The position numbers were made by a program, and so were the translations under genes. This document shows positions 26,394 through 34,954 of a stretch of DNA of 64,000 nt, in pieces. The stretch is taken from the NCBI GenBank assembly GCA_003242685.1, contig QGVD01000002.1, positions 1-64,000 on the forward strand. The letters are read 5' to 3'. Source of the stretch: Pseudomonadota bacterium. GTDB lineage: Bacteria; Pseudomonadota; Gammaproteobacteria; Steroidobacterales; Steroidobacteraceae. The notes beneath the pieces were generated by a model. The model was not told the DNA's origin, did not search any database, and saw nothing but the letters and a program-made list of their open reading frames with translations. Within the stretch, counting starts at the first letter, position 1. Every line of letters starts with the position of its first letter.

Positions 26394-27257
26394 TCAGACG
26401 ATCCGCGGCTCGATGTCGACGGGGAAATTCACCGATCGCGCGATGAAGCACTTCTCGTGCGCCTTCGCGTGCAGCGCCAGCGCCTGATCGGCGTCTGAGC
26501 CGCGAGCGAGCGTTGCGGTGGGCCGCAGCACGACGCGAACGAAACGGCCGCTCCCGTCGGCTTCCTCGCGCATGAAGCCGAGCGGATCGTCTTCGTACGC
26601 GGTGACCACGATGCCGGCATCCGCGCATAGATGCAGGTACCAGAGCTGATGACACGCCGCGAGGGAGGCGACCAGCAGCTCTTCGGGATTCCACCGCGTG
26701 CGATCGCCCCTGAAGCAGGGATCCGACGAGCCGGCGATGGGCGGCTTCTCTCCGCAGCGGATCTCGTGATCGCGCGAGTAGTCGCGCGCCGAGATCGTTC
26801 CGCGGCCGGTGTTTCCGGTCCACTCCAGATGCGGACGGTATTCGTGCTCGCGCACGGGACCGCGCCCGGAGCCGCCACTCATCCATGCCTGCGATACCGC
26901 TCGGCCACGCTCGTGATCGTCCGCCACGACGATGAGGCGATTGTCGTGATCGCTGTAGACCACCTCGATGTTCACACCGGCATCGGCCATCGCGCGGGCG
27001 AGACGCCCGAGCTGACCGGGCCGCGCCTGATCGAGCCGCTGCGTCAGCACTGCGCGGTCGGCGAGCACTTCGATGCCGGCGGCTTCCAGTGCCCGTCGCG
27101 CAGCCGCGCCATCGGCGAACAGGAAATGCGCGATGCCCTGTCCTTGGACGACGAATGCACCGCCCCCTTCGATGCTGACTCCTGCCCTCCCCAGCGCCTC
27201 GCCCAGCTCGGCGAGCGCTCCCGGTCGGTTCTCCAGACGGATCGCGAGATCTCTCAT
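26394..27257 (-). CDS. Fusion of an ACT-domain protein and an OsmC-family protein
   Basis: A single 287-residue frame. Residues 1-~140 carry a tandem ACT unit (LAIRLENRPGALAELGEAL, then GQLGRLARAMADAGVNIEVV), the amino-acid-binding fold. Residues ~145-287 are an OsmC domain with WTGNTGRGT, the two redox Cys (LAACHQLWYL and HEKCFIARSV) and the FPVDIEPRIV end. There is no stop between them, although a GTG codon at the OsmC boundary (VREHEYR) could also serve as an internal start. ATG 27257 has a GAGGAG site. It probably pairs peroxide or thiol chemistry with amino-acid sensing; this is inference. It shares its promoter region with the divergent ArsR-like gene. Confidence 0.85.
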   Translation of the reverse strand: MRDLAIRLENRPGALAELGEALGRAGVSIEGGGAFVVQGQGIAHFLFADGAAARRALEAAGIEVLADRAVLTQRLDQARPGQLGRLARAMADAGVNIEVVYSDHDNRLIVVADDHERGRAVSQAWMSGGSGRGPVREHEYRPHLEWTGNTGRGTISARDYSRDHEIRCGEKPPIAGSSDPCFRGDRTRWNPEELLVASLAACHQLWYLHLCADAGIVVTAYEDDPLGFMREEADGSGRFVRVVLRPTATLARGSDADQALALHAKAHEKCFIARSVNFPVDIEPRIV

Positions 27258-27328
27258 GGCGTCACTCCTCGTGTGCGTCAGGAGTATCCGCAATTGCCCG
27301 GGAGGCACGTTTCGGCGAGTATCGAAGC

Positions 27329-27847
27329 ATGCAGGACAGGGTCGACATCGCATCGGTCGCCGCGCTCATCGGCGACCCGTCCCGCGCGCTCATGCTCTGT
27401 GCGCTCATGGACGGCCGGGCGCGCACGGCGACCGAGCTCGCACAGCTCGCGCGCGTGAGCCCTTCCACCGCGAGCCTGCATCTCACGCGGCTGCTCGAAG
27501 GAAAGCTCCTCGCCGTCGAAGCGCAGGGACGGCACCGCTACTACCGCCTGCGCGATCCGGCCGTGAGCGCTGCGCTCGAGTCGCTGATGGTGCTCACGGC
27601 TGCGCGGCCCGAGCCGCCTCGCGCACTCTCTCCCGCGGAGCGCGCGCTGCGTGAAGCCCGCATGTGTTACGACCATCTCGCCGGTGCGCGGGGCGTCAGG
27701 CTCACGCGCGCGATGACCGAGCGCGGCCTTCTGGCTCACGAGGACGGCGAGCTCTGGCTGACGGAATCCGGGGAGCGGCAGCTCCAGGACTTCGGCATCG
27801 ACCTCGCCGCGCTCCGGCGCCGCAGACGGGCGTTCGTGCGCGGCTGA
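27329..27847 (+). CDS. ArsR-family transcriptional regulator, ended early by an in-frame TGA
   Basis: A 172-residue winged-helix protein: ArsR HTH (ATELAQLARVSPSTASLHLTRL, residues 32-53; YYRLRDP wing) followed by a C-terminal domain (ARMCYDHLAGARGV, GIDLAALRRRRRAF). Relatives are ~220-230 residues and continue as CLDWSER-HLAG. Here TGA stands exactly where that Cys codon is expected, and the same frame continues with the family sequence to 28012. It is either a nonsense-truncated regulator or a selenocysteine-containing one. It is divergent from the ACT-OsmC gene and probably regulates it. Confidence 0.85.
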   Translation: MQDRVDIASVAALIGDPSRALMLCALMDGRARTATELAQLARVSPSTASLHLTRLLEGKLLAVEAQGRHRYYRLRDPAVSAALESLMVLTAARPEPPRALSPAERALREARMCYDHLAGARGVRLTRAMTERGLLAHEDGELWLTESGERQLQDFGIDLAALRRRRRAFVRG

Positions 27848-28012
27848 CTCGACTGGAGCGAGCGTCAGGTTCATCTGGCCGGCGCGGTCGGCGCCGCGCT
27901 GACTCAGCGCCTGCTGGACCTCAGGTGGCTGCGCCGCGCACACAGCGGACGCGCGCTGGTGGTCACGGAAGCAGGCAGGCGCGGGCTGCGCAGTGTCTTC
28001 CGAGTGTCCTGA
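27848..28012 (+). other. In-frame continuation of the ArsR-type regulator beyond the TGA
   Basis: The frame after TGA 27845-27847 reads LDWSERQVHLAG, AALTQRLLDLRWLR, RALVVTEAGRRGLRSV and ends at TGA 28010-28012. This is the expected C-terminal end of the family and restores a 227-residue product. A small hairpin (27864-27879; 5-bp stem including one G-U, 6-base loop starting with G) begins its loop 22 bases after the TGA, within the loose spacing rule for bacterial SECIS elements. Confidence 0.75.
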
Positions 28013-28103
28013 CCCGCAGGCCGACGGCAGGCGCGGGCCGGCAGGAAATTGCGGACGGCGAAGACTATGATCGGGTGGTGCGAAGTCACATGCGGCGGAA
28101 GGG

Positions 28104-29099
28104 ATGATGCGGCCCTGCTTCTTCGCCCTGAGTGAGAGCGCGGCGCTCGGCATGGAAGTCTGCCGCGCGGCGGGACTCGAGCCGACACCGCTCGAGGAGC
28201 GCCGCTTCGAGAGCGGCGAGTTCAAGCTGCGTCCGCTGGAATCGGTCCGCGGGCGCACGGCGTTCGTATTCCAGTCGCTCGCCAACACGCCCGATGCGCC
28301 GGTCGCCGATCGCTTCGTACGGCTGCTGTTCCTGCTGCAGGGGCTGCGCGACGTCGGCGCGCTGCGCCTCGTCGCCGTGATTCCGTACCTCGCCTATGCG
28401 CGCAAGGATCGTCGCACGCAGCTTCGCGATCCGGTCAATACCCGCTACGTCGCGCAGCTCATCGAGGCCGCCGGCTGCGATCAGCTCGTCACGCTCGACG
28501 TCCACAACCCTGCGGCGCTCGACAACGCCTTCCGCATCCCCGTCGATCATCTGAGCGCTCTGCCGATGCTCGCGCATCACTTCGCGAGTCTGTACGGTCG
28601 CGAGCAGCTCGTGGTGGTGTCGCCCGACGTCGGCGGCGTCAAACGTGCCCAGGTTTTCCGCGAGCTTCTCGCCGAGCACCTGGGTCGCGAGGTGCCACTC
28701 GCCTTCGTGGAGAAACGGCGCGCGGAAGGCGTCGTCTCTGGAGGAACGCTCGTCGGCATGCCGGCCGGGAAGTCCGTCGTCGTCATGCTGGACGACCTGT
28801 GCGCGACGGGCGGCACGCTGATCCGCGCGGCGGAAGTCTGCAGGGACGCCGGCGCGACGGCGGTTCACGTCGCGGTGACTCATGCGCCGCTCGCGGAAGG
28901 CATCGCGGCGCTGCGCGCCGCCGACGCCATATCGACCGTAGTCACGACGGACAGCGTCGGAATGCGGCACGCGCCGGACGACGGCAAGCTCGTGACACTT
29001 TCCATCGCGCCGCTGCTCGGACTCGCGATCCGGCGCACGCTCGACGGCCGGCCGCTCGCGCCGCTCCATCGCAGGTGGCCGGTTTCAGACGCGGACTGA
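28104..29099 (+). CDS. Ribose-phosphate pyrophosphokinase (PRPP synthetase) paralogue
   Basis: A 331-residue PRPP synthetase-like protein (ribose 5-phosphate + ATP to PRPP). Landmarks are FESGEFKLRPLESVRGRTAF, YLAYARKDRR (ATP loop), LVTLDVHNPAALDNAF, VVSPDVGGVKRA and the PRPP loop VVMLDDLCATGGTLIRA. It differs from housekeeping Prs (usually near ispE and pth) and sits with a stress protein, so it is probably a second copy for nucleoside or stress metabolism. ATG 28104 or 28107. Confidence 0.88.
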   Translation: MMRPCFFALSESAALGMEVCRAAGLEPTPLEERRFESGEFKLRPLESVRGRTAFVFQSLANTPDAPVADRFVRLLFLLQGLRDVGALRLVAVIPYLAYARKDRRTQLRDPVNTRYVAQLIEAAGCDQLVTLDVHNPAALDNAFRIPVDHLSALPMLAHHFASLYGREQLVVVSPDVGGVKRAQVFRELLAEHLGREVPLAFVEKRRAEGVVSGGTLVGMPAGKSVVVMLDDLCATGGTLIRAAEVCRDAGATAVHVAVTHAPLAEGIAALRAADAISTVVTTDSVGMRHAPDDGKLVTLSIAPLLGLAIRRTLDGRPLAPLHRRWPVSDAD

Positions 29100-29130
29100 A
29101 TCCACTCACATCAACGCGAACGGGAGACCC

Positions 29131-30114
29131 ATGGCAGTGAAAATCCGGCGCATCCTGGTGGCGGTACGCGATCCCGCACGCACGCCGCGGAGCATGCTCC
29201 ACAAGGCAGCGGCGCTTGCGCGCGGCTCGGGCGCGCGTGTCGAGCTCTTTCACGCGATCAGCGAACCGGTGGCCGCGCTCGCATTGCGGCGCGGCCGCTC
29301 GAAGTCGAACGCGCAGGAGCACATGTCCGAGATCGCGACGCGCACCGTCCGTCAGCTCGAGCGAGCCGCGCGCGCGGTCTTCCCGCCGCAGGTGCGCTGG
29401 TCGGCACACGCCGAGTGGGACTATCCGCCGCACGAGGCCATCGTGCGCCGCGTGCGCGCGACGCGGACCGACCTCGTCATCGCGGCGGTTCAGCCCCACA
29501 GGACCGGCGGGAGGCTCCTGCTCGCGAACACCGACTGGGAGCTGATCCGTCACTGCCCCTGTCCCGTGCTGCTGGTCAAGTCGACGCGTGCGTACGAGCG
29601 CCCGGGAATCGTCGTCTCGCTCGACCCCTTCCATGCGCACGCGAAGCCCGCTTCGCTCGATTGGCGCCTGCTCGAGGCGGCCGGAGCAGTCGCGGATGCG
29701 CTCGGCGGCGAGCTGCACGCATTCCACGCCCATCTGCCGCTTGCCGCGATGATTCCATTCGCGCTGAGTCAGCCGGTGCCCGTCGCGCTGCCCGCGGAAG
29801 CGGAAGCCGAGCATACGAAGCGCCTGCGCGCGGCTTTCGACGATCTGGCGAAGAGCGCGCGGATCCCGCCTGCCCGCCGTCACTTCATGGTCGGCAGTGT
29901 CGCCGACACGCTCGATGCGGTGCTGCGGCGTACGCGCGCGAGCATCGTCGTCATGGGTGCCGTGTCGCGCTCGGGCCTGAAGCGCGTGTTCATCGGCAGC
30001 ACGGCCGAGGAGCTCCTCGACCGTCTGCCGTGCGACGTGCTCGTCGTGAAGCCGCAGGGCTTCGAGGCCGACGTGCCGGCCGAGAAGCCTTCGTTCGCAC
30101 AGCGGATCATCTGA
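29131..30114 (+). CDS. Tandem universal stress protein (UspE-like)
   Basis: A 327-residue protein with two Usp folds (~residues 1-150 and 155-320). The first begins IRRILVAVRDPARTP and ends HCPCPVLLVKS. The second has IVVMGAVSRSGLKRVFIGSTAEELLDRLPCDVLVVKP, which holds the ATP-type G-2x-G-9x-G(S/T) signature. It follows the PRPP synthetase by 31 bp. It likely binds nucleotide and acts in stress or low-oxygen survival. Confidence 0.9.
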   Translation: MAVKIRRILVAVRDPARTPRSMLHKAAALARGSGARVELFHAISEPVAALALRRGRSKSNAQEHMSEIATRTVRQLERAARAVFPPQVRWSAHAEWDYPPHEAIVRRVRATRTDLVIAAVQPHRTGGRLLLANTDWELIRHCPCPVLLVKSTRAYERPGIVVSLDPFHAHAKPASLDWRLLEAAGAVADALGGELHAFHAHLPLAAMIPFALSQPVPVALPAEAEAEHTKRLRAAFDDLAKSARIPPARRHFMVGSVADTLDAVLRRTRASIVVMGAVSRSGLKRVFIGSTAEELLDRLPCDVLVVKPQGFEADVPAEKPSFAQRII

Positions 30115-30173
30115 CGTCGTGCGGACCCGGTCGCCCTGCGCGCCCGGGTCCGCCGCCCTTCACTCGCAGGCGT

Positions 30174-32231
30174 TTACCTGCCCCGCCAGGTGACGCCGGC
30201 GTACACCGCACGCCCGTCACCGGGGAAGAACTGAGCGACGTCGCTCCCGCGCGCGTCGGCGATGACACCGGTGGTCGCGGCATAACGGCGATCCGCGAGG
30301 TTCCTGCCCTCGATGAACCACGAGAAGCCCCGCTCCGCGTCCCGCCCGATCCTGAGGCCCCACAGCGCGTACGAGTCGGCGAACCAGGTGTTCGCCATGT
30401 CGATGGGATAGCGGGACGGTGACCACTCCGCGGTGAGCGTCACGAAGTACTCGGCAACGGGCGACCAGGTGAGCTCGCCCCGGTGGAAGTGCCGCGGAAT
30501 TCCCGGCAGCACGTTGTCGCCGTACGTCTCGTGATCGTCGAAGCGGAAGTCGTTCCACAGATGCGCTGACCGCCAGGACAGCGAGCGCGTGAGCTCGATC
30601 TGAAGTGCCAGCTCGGCGCCTCGATGGAGCGTGCGCGGCGCGTTCACGGTACCGAGCGGCTGACCGTCCGGTCCGTTGAGACTCAGCAGCTCGCCGCGTA
30701 CACGCGCGGAATACAGCGCCATGTCCCACCGCACTCTATCGGTGCCGCCGCGCGTGCCGATCTCGACCGTGCGCGCACGCTGCTCGTCGAGCAGGTCGAC
30801 GCCCGCGCCGCCCGTCAGCTCGCCGAAGCTCGGCGGCTCGAAGCTGTCCGAGACGTTGCCGAAGATCGTGAAGCTCCGCGCACGCCACAGGAATCCGAGC
30901 TTGGGAGAAAGCCGCGAGTACGAAGCCTCGAAGCCCTGATCGCCGTTGGCGAGGAAGCGATCCTCGTAGCGGCGCAGCGCATCGGTCCACTGCAGGCCTG
31001 CAGCGAGCGTCCATCCGCCGGCGAGATCGATCTGGTCCTCGGCGTACAGCGTGAGATTGCGTGCGCGCTGGAGACTCTCGGCGGTGCGCGCGCCGGGCTC
31101 GCCCGCGACGTTCGCGAAACGATCGTCCTCGAGACGATTCCACGTGCGCACCGCACCGGCGACGATCCGGTGCGGCCGCTCGCCGAAACTGACTTCGTCC
31201 ACGTAGCGCACGCCGAGAATGGAATCGTGCGAGCGCTGCTTCAGGACCTGGAAGATGGGATGCCAGAGGTCCTTGTAGCTGTAGCCTGCGGACAGCTCGA
31301 GCGATCCGGCAGCGAGCTCGAGCACGGTGCGATTGGCCAGGCGATAGAGCTCGAAGTCGCGCTTCTGGCGCCCGGTGAGATTGCCCGCATTCGCCTGCCG
31401 CGCGTCGGCCCGAAGCTGCTCGAGCGTCAGCGCTCCGGGCAGGCGGGAATCCGAGTTCACGGCCGCGAGGAAGAAGCGCGAATCGAGACCTTCGCGCAGG
31501 CGAAAGCCTGCATTGCCGAAGAAGCGCTCGCCTGCCTGCCGTGCCCAGTCGCGAAAGCCGTTCTGCTCGAATGCCGAAAGCGAGACGAAGAAGTCGGCCG
31601 TATCCGATGCGTCGCCGAAGCCGAGGAGCGCGCGCCGATAGCCGAAGCTCCCGCCTTCGAGACGCACGCGCGGTCCGGCGCCGTCATGCCCCGAGGGCGA
31701 GACGAAGTTGATCGAACCTCCGAGCGTCGCACCGCCGTACTGCAGCGCGTTCGCACCGCGCAGCACTTCGGTATACGCGAGCGCGAGAGGCTCGACCGCC
31801 TGGAAGTCCGCGCCGCCGTCCGCGAGCGTGATCGGCACGCCGTCCTGCAGGAGATAGATGCCGCGCAGGTGAAACGTGCGCTGCAGCCCGGAGCCGCGGA
31901 TCGACAACCGCGATTCCTCGGCACCGAAGCGCGGTTGCACGAAGACACCGGCGGAGTAGGCAAAGACGTCCGCGAGATTCGACGCGCGTCCCGCCTCGTA
32001 CTCGCTCAGGCCCACGACATTGCTGCCGCCCGGCACCCGGGCCGCGATCTCGCGCGCGACCGCTTCGCCGGGCGCCGTGGGATCGAGGCGTTCCGCGCGG
32101 ATGGTGACCTGATCGACAGATTGAGAAGACTGCGACCGCTCCTCGCCACGAGCGGCAACGGCTGCCGCCATGGAGACGGCAGCACACAGCGCGACGGGCA
32201 GCGCCCGCGCGCAAGCATGGAATGTGTTCAT
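30174..32231 (-). CDS. TonB-dependent outer-membrane receptor
   Basis: A 685-residue receptor with signal peptide (ALPVALCAAVSMAAAVAARGEE), a plug domain (LADVFAYSAGVFVQPRFG, RLSIRGSGLQRTFHLRGIYLLQDG, LRGANALQYGGATLGGSINFV) and a 22-strand-type barrel ending in an aromatic-rich C-terminus (AVYAGVTWRGR). It follows a His-rich DUF2946-like gene on the same strand, which suggests a metal or metal-chelate substrate. FecA/OprC-like specificity cannot be settled from sequence alone. Confidence 0.9.
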   Translation of the reverse strand: MNTFHACARALPVALCAAVSMAAAVAARGEERSQSSQSVDQVTIRAERLDPTAPGEAVAREIAARVPGGSNVVGLSEYEAGRASNLADVFAYSAGVFVQPRFGAEESRLSIRGSGLQRTFHLRGIYLLQDGVPITLADGGADFQAVEPLALAYTEVLRGANALQYGGATLGGSINFVSPSGHDGAGPRVRLEGGSFGYRRALLGFGDASDTADFFVSLSAFEQNGFRDWARQAGERFFGNAGFRLREGLDSRFFLAAVNSDSRLPGALTLEQLRADARQANAGNLTGRQKRDFELYRLANRTVLELAAGSLELSAGYSYKDLWHPIFQVLKQRSHDSILGVRYVDEVSFGERPHRIVAGAVRTWNRLEDDRFANVAGEPGARTAESLQRARNLTLYAEDQIDLAGGWTLAAGLQWTDALRRYEDRFLANGDQGFEASYSRLSPKLGFLWRARSFTIFGNVSDSFEPPSFGELTGGAGVDLLDEQRARTVEIGTRGGTDRVRWDMALYSARVRGELLSLNGPDGQPLGTVNAPRTLHRGAELALQIELTRSLSWRSAHLWNDFRFDDHETYGDNVLPGIPRHFHRGELTWSPVAEYFVTLTAEWSPSRYPIDMANTWFADSYALWGLRIGRDAERGFSWFIEGRNLADRRYAATTGVIADARGSDVAQFFPGDGRAVYAGVTWRGR

Positions 32232-32304
32232 CCTCGCTCCAGAAAAGCAACGAAGGGCGACGCACGAGTCGTCGCCGACGCTGAATCCGTTTACTCGTCG
32301 AGAC

Positions 32305-32784
32305 TCAGGCGAGGACGGGAGGAGCGCGCGGTTGTTGTGTTCTTACCGACCGGGCCGCGCGCGGCCGGAACGCTTCCACCGGCACGAGGCGTGCCGGCGC
32401 GTGAGGCGCAACGAACGCGATCAGCGCGTGCGGAAGCGGTCCCGCAACGCCGGCCGCGGCACCGAAGGCGCAGAACTGCGAGAAGGACGATTCGTGCTGC
32501 GTCGCCGGTTCGCCCGGCTCGTGCTGCGCGTGGTCGTCCGCCGCACCGTGCGCGTGATGCGCAGCATGCTGCTGATGCGCGTCGTGCGAGTGATGTGCGG
32601 CGTGGAAATCTGCCGCGCGCTTCAGCAGTTTGGGGGGAAGACCGTCGGGACAGAGCTGCAGTGCGAACGGCCGGTCGGCCGCGGGCATGTAGCCGCGGGG
32701 AATCAGTGCCTGAAACGCGAAGGCGATCAGCAGAACGCTGATCAGCCAGCGGCTCGAAGCATTTCCCGGAAACCCTGTGCGCAT
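32305..32784 (-). CDS. His-rich DUF2946-like membrane protein
   Basis: A 159-residue protein with an N-terminal helix (WLISVLLIAFAFQALIPRGYMP), a conserved LQLCPDGLP segment and a His-rich loop (AAHHSHDAHQQHAAHHAHG, residues 62-80). A second Cys/hydrophobic region follows (FSQFCAFGAAAGVAGPLPHALIAF). This matches the DUF2946 group often found beside TonB-dependent copper or metal receptors. The His tract is a probable metal buffer. It lies 73 bp upstream of the receptor gene. Confidence 0.75.
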   Translation of the reverse strand: MRTGFPGNASSRWLISVLLIAFAFQALIPRGYMPAADRPFALQLCPDGLPPKLLKRAADFHAAHHSHDAHQQHAAHHAHGAADDHAQHEPGEPATQHESSFSQFCAFGAAAGVAGPLPHALIAFVAPHAPARLVPVEAFRPRAARSVRTQQPRAPPVLA

Positions 32785-32843
32785 CCCGACGACACCGGCA
32801 GCGGAGCGCAAGTGTACCACGTACGCGGGCTGTGCGGCGGCTT

Positions 32844-33419
32844 TCACTCCGTCGTGAGCAGCGGACTCGCGAGCACCATTACGCCCATGAAAACGAAGAT
32901 GAGCGCAGCCGCGCCGTGCACGAGCCTGAGCGGAAGCTTCTTCGCAGCCGCTTCGCCCACGAGCACCGCAGGCACGTTCGCGATCATCATGCCGAGCGTT
33001 GTGCCCAGCACAACGGGCGCCATCGCGGCGTACTTGGCGGCGAGCGCGACGGTGGCGATCTGTGTCTTGTCGCCCATCTCGACCAGGAAGAACGCGACGA
33101 GCGTCGCGCCGAAGATGCCGAGGCGCGGAACCGATGCTTCCTCTTCGTCCTTGAGCTTGTCCGGGATCAGGATCCAGACGGCCATCGCGATGAACGACAG
33201 ACCCAGAATCCAGCGCATGGTGTCCGGTGCGACGAGACTCGCGATCCAGCGGCCGGCGGCACCGGCGAGCGCGTGATTGAGGAGCGTGGCGACGAGAATA
33301 CCGAGCACGATCGGCGTCGCCTTCCGGAAGCGCGCCGCGAGCACGAGGGCGAGGAGCTGAGTCTTGTCGCCGATCTCCGCGAGGGAGACGATGCCGGTCG
33401 AGACGAGAAAGGATTCCAT
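32844..33419 (-). CDS. TMEM165/GDT1 (UPF0016) family manganese exporter
   Basis: A 191-residue protein with six helices in two repeats, each carrying the cation motif E-x-GDKTQ: EIGDKTQ at residues 15-21 and EMGDKTQ in the second repeat. Bacterial members such as MneA export Mn2+ across the inner membrane. ATG 33419 is preferred; the long upstream frame is the riboswitch leader. The upstream yybP-ykoY element independently supports manganese control. Confidence 0.92.
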   Translation of the reverse strand: MESFLVSTGIVSLAEIGDKTQLLALVLAARFRKATPIVLGILVATLLNHALAGAAGRWIASLVAPDTMRWILGLSFIAMAVWILIPDKLKDEEEASVPRLGIFGATLVAFFLVEMGDKTQIATVALAAKYAAMAPVVLGTTLGMMIANVPAVLVGEAAAKKLPLRLVHGAAALIFVFMGVMVLASPLLTTE

Positions 33420-33469
33420 CCACAGCTTTCCGGGGCCGGTGTCGACGCAATGACCACGAACGCCCCGCG

Positions 33470-33600
33470 GCCCCAATGCCGGGACGGTGTGGTCAAAGGT
33501 CTCACCAGACTCGAGAAAGCCGCCTGCACCATGGCCGAAGGCCAAGTCTGTTGATGCAGGCCCCCGGCACCGAAGGCCGGGGAGGCTACTCCCCAATGAC
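33470..33600 (-). promoter_or_regulatory. yybP-ykoY manganese riboswitch
   Basis: On the minus strand the leader contains the conserved GGGGAGTAGCC (plus 33584-33594) and, about 90 bases downstream, the second core strand CTTTGACCACACC (plus ~33486-33498). GC-rich stems lie between and around them. This is the consensus of the Mn2+-sensing yybP-ykoY class. It sits 51 bp upstream of the exporter start, where Mn2+ binding would switch on expression. Exact stem borders are not resolved here. Confidence 0.85.
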
Positions 33601-33680
33601 GGCGCGCAGCTTACTCGAAAGCGCTGCGCGCCGTCGATAGGTACTCGTCACAGTCCGGGATCAGGGAATCCCTGTTCCGC

Positions 33681-34925
33681 TCACAGTCCGAGCTCGCGCT
33701 CGAGGTCGTCGGCGCTCTTCGCCGGCTGCGACGAACGCGACTGCTCGATGGCCTTGCGCGCCTCCTCGGCCTGACGCCGCAGCTCACTCACCTGCGCCGG
33801 ATCGCCGAGGCTCCGCGCGAGATCCTGCGCGGCACGCTGCGCCTGCTCGATCCGCGGCTGCATTTTCTGCAGGGCGAGCTGACGCTGTGTCTCGCGCATC
33901 GCCTCAGCGCGATCCTTCGCGTCCGCCACTTCGTAGTAGGCGGCGGCGAGCGTGTAGCGGCCGTGCGATTTCGCCTGATCTCCGAGCCAGAGCGCGAGGC
34001 GCTTCACTTCTCCCGCACGCTGCTCGAAGAGCCCCGGATCGCCCGCGGCTACACCGTGATAGGCCATCGCTGCGTCGAGGAGCGAAGGCGCTTCGCGGTA
34101 CTTCTGCACCAGCAGCGCCGCGCGCTGCGTGGCGATCTCGCTCACGCGCTGCGCGAGGCGCTCGCTCACCGCGCGGTCGGAGATCATGCCGGCCCAGATG
34201 TGCACGAGCCCGAGCTGCCTGCGTGACGCCTCGAGAGGATCCTCCGGCCACCGTGTGACGAACGCCTGCTCGCGCGCACCTGCGCTCTGCAGGGCCGCGA
34301 TGTCGGTCGGATCGTCGGGACGCGACTGCTCGAGCTTCACGCGCTCGGCGAGATACTGCGTATGGAACAGCTTCGCCTCGCGCTCGAACGCGCGCTCCGC
34401 CGCCTGTGCCGGCCAGGAGGTGACTTCCGCGAGGAGCGCAGCGTCCGGCGTGTATGCACCCGCGGCGGCAAGCCGCACACGGTTGTTGCTCTGGAACGCG
34501 GGCAGCGCGCGGTTGCGGAAGTGCTGGAGCGCGCGAGCGACGAGAACGGTGTCATCCGGGTTCGCACGCAGCCGCGCCATGAGTACGCGATCGGCGGCGG
34601 CGTAGTGCCCGCCTCGCTCGTAGAGATCGAATGCGGTTTCGAGATCACCCTTCTTCTCCGCCTCGCTCGCGAGCGGAAGAGACAGTGCAGCCGCGCGCTT
34701 CGCGGCGTCCGCCTCGACGGGATTGGGATCGCACGTGTAGTCCTGCGCCTTCACGTAGGCGTACAGGGCCTCAGGCATGCGGCCGGCGCGCTCGTGCTCC
34801 TCGCCTTTCGCATGGGCGCGGCGCACGTCCGCGACGGTGCTGTCCGCGGCGCAATCCGCACGGACTGCCGGGCTCGCGGCGAGCGCCGCGGCGATCATCA
34901 CACCTGCAAGGATCGAACGTTTCAT
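33681..34925 (-). CDS. Exported helical-repeat protein of unknown function
   Basis: A 414-residue protein with signal peptide (ILAGVMIAAALAASPAVRADC). It is mostly alpha-helical, with TPR-like units in the N-terminal half (AHAKGEEHERAGRMPEALYAY, KKGDLETAFDLYERGGHYA) and a Gln/Arg/Glu-rich coiled coil at the end (~residues 340-410). Two Cys near the N-terminus may form a disulfide. It follows the DUF4412-like gene by 29 bp and is probably co-transcribed with it. Function unknown. Confidence 0.75.
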   Translation of the reverse strand: MKRSILAGVMIAAALAASPAVRADCAADSTVADVRRAHAKGEEHERAGRMPEALYAYVKAQDYTCDPNPVEADAAKRAAALSLPLASEAEKKGDLETAFDLYERGGHYAAADRVLMARLRANPDDTVLVARALQHFRNRALPAFQSNNRVRLAAAGAYTPDAALLAEVTSWPAQAAERAFEREAKLFHTQYLAERVKLEQSRPDDPTDIAALQSAGAREQAFVTRWPEDPLEASRRQLGLVHIWAGMISDRAVSERLAQRVSEIATQRAALLVQKYREAPSLLDAAMAYHGVAAGDPGLFEQRAGEVKRLALWLGDQAKSHGRYTLAAAYYEVADAKDRAEAMRETQRQLALQKMQPRIEQAQRAAQDLARSLGDPAQVSELRRQAEEARKAIEQSRSSQPAKSADDLERELGL

Positions 34926-34954
34926 GACGGTTGCTCCCGTGTCAGGCGTAGGGA

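Noticed and set aside
33420..33596. 59-codon N-terminal extension of the GDT1/UPF0016 protein
   Set aside because: This stretch is the yybP-ykoY riboswitch leader, and the family begins at MESFLVSTG.
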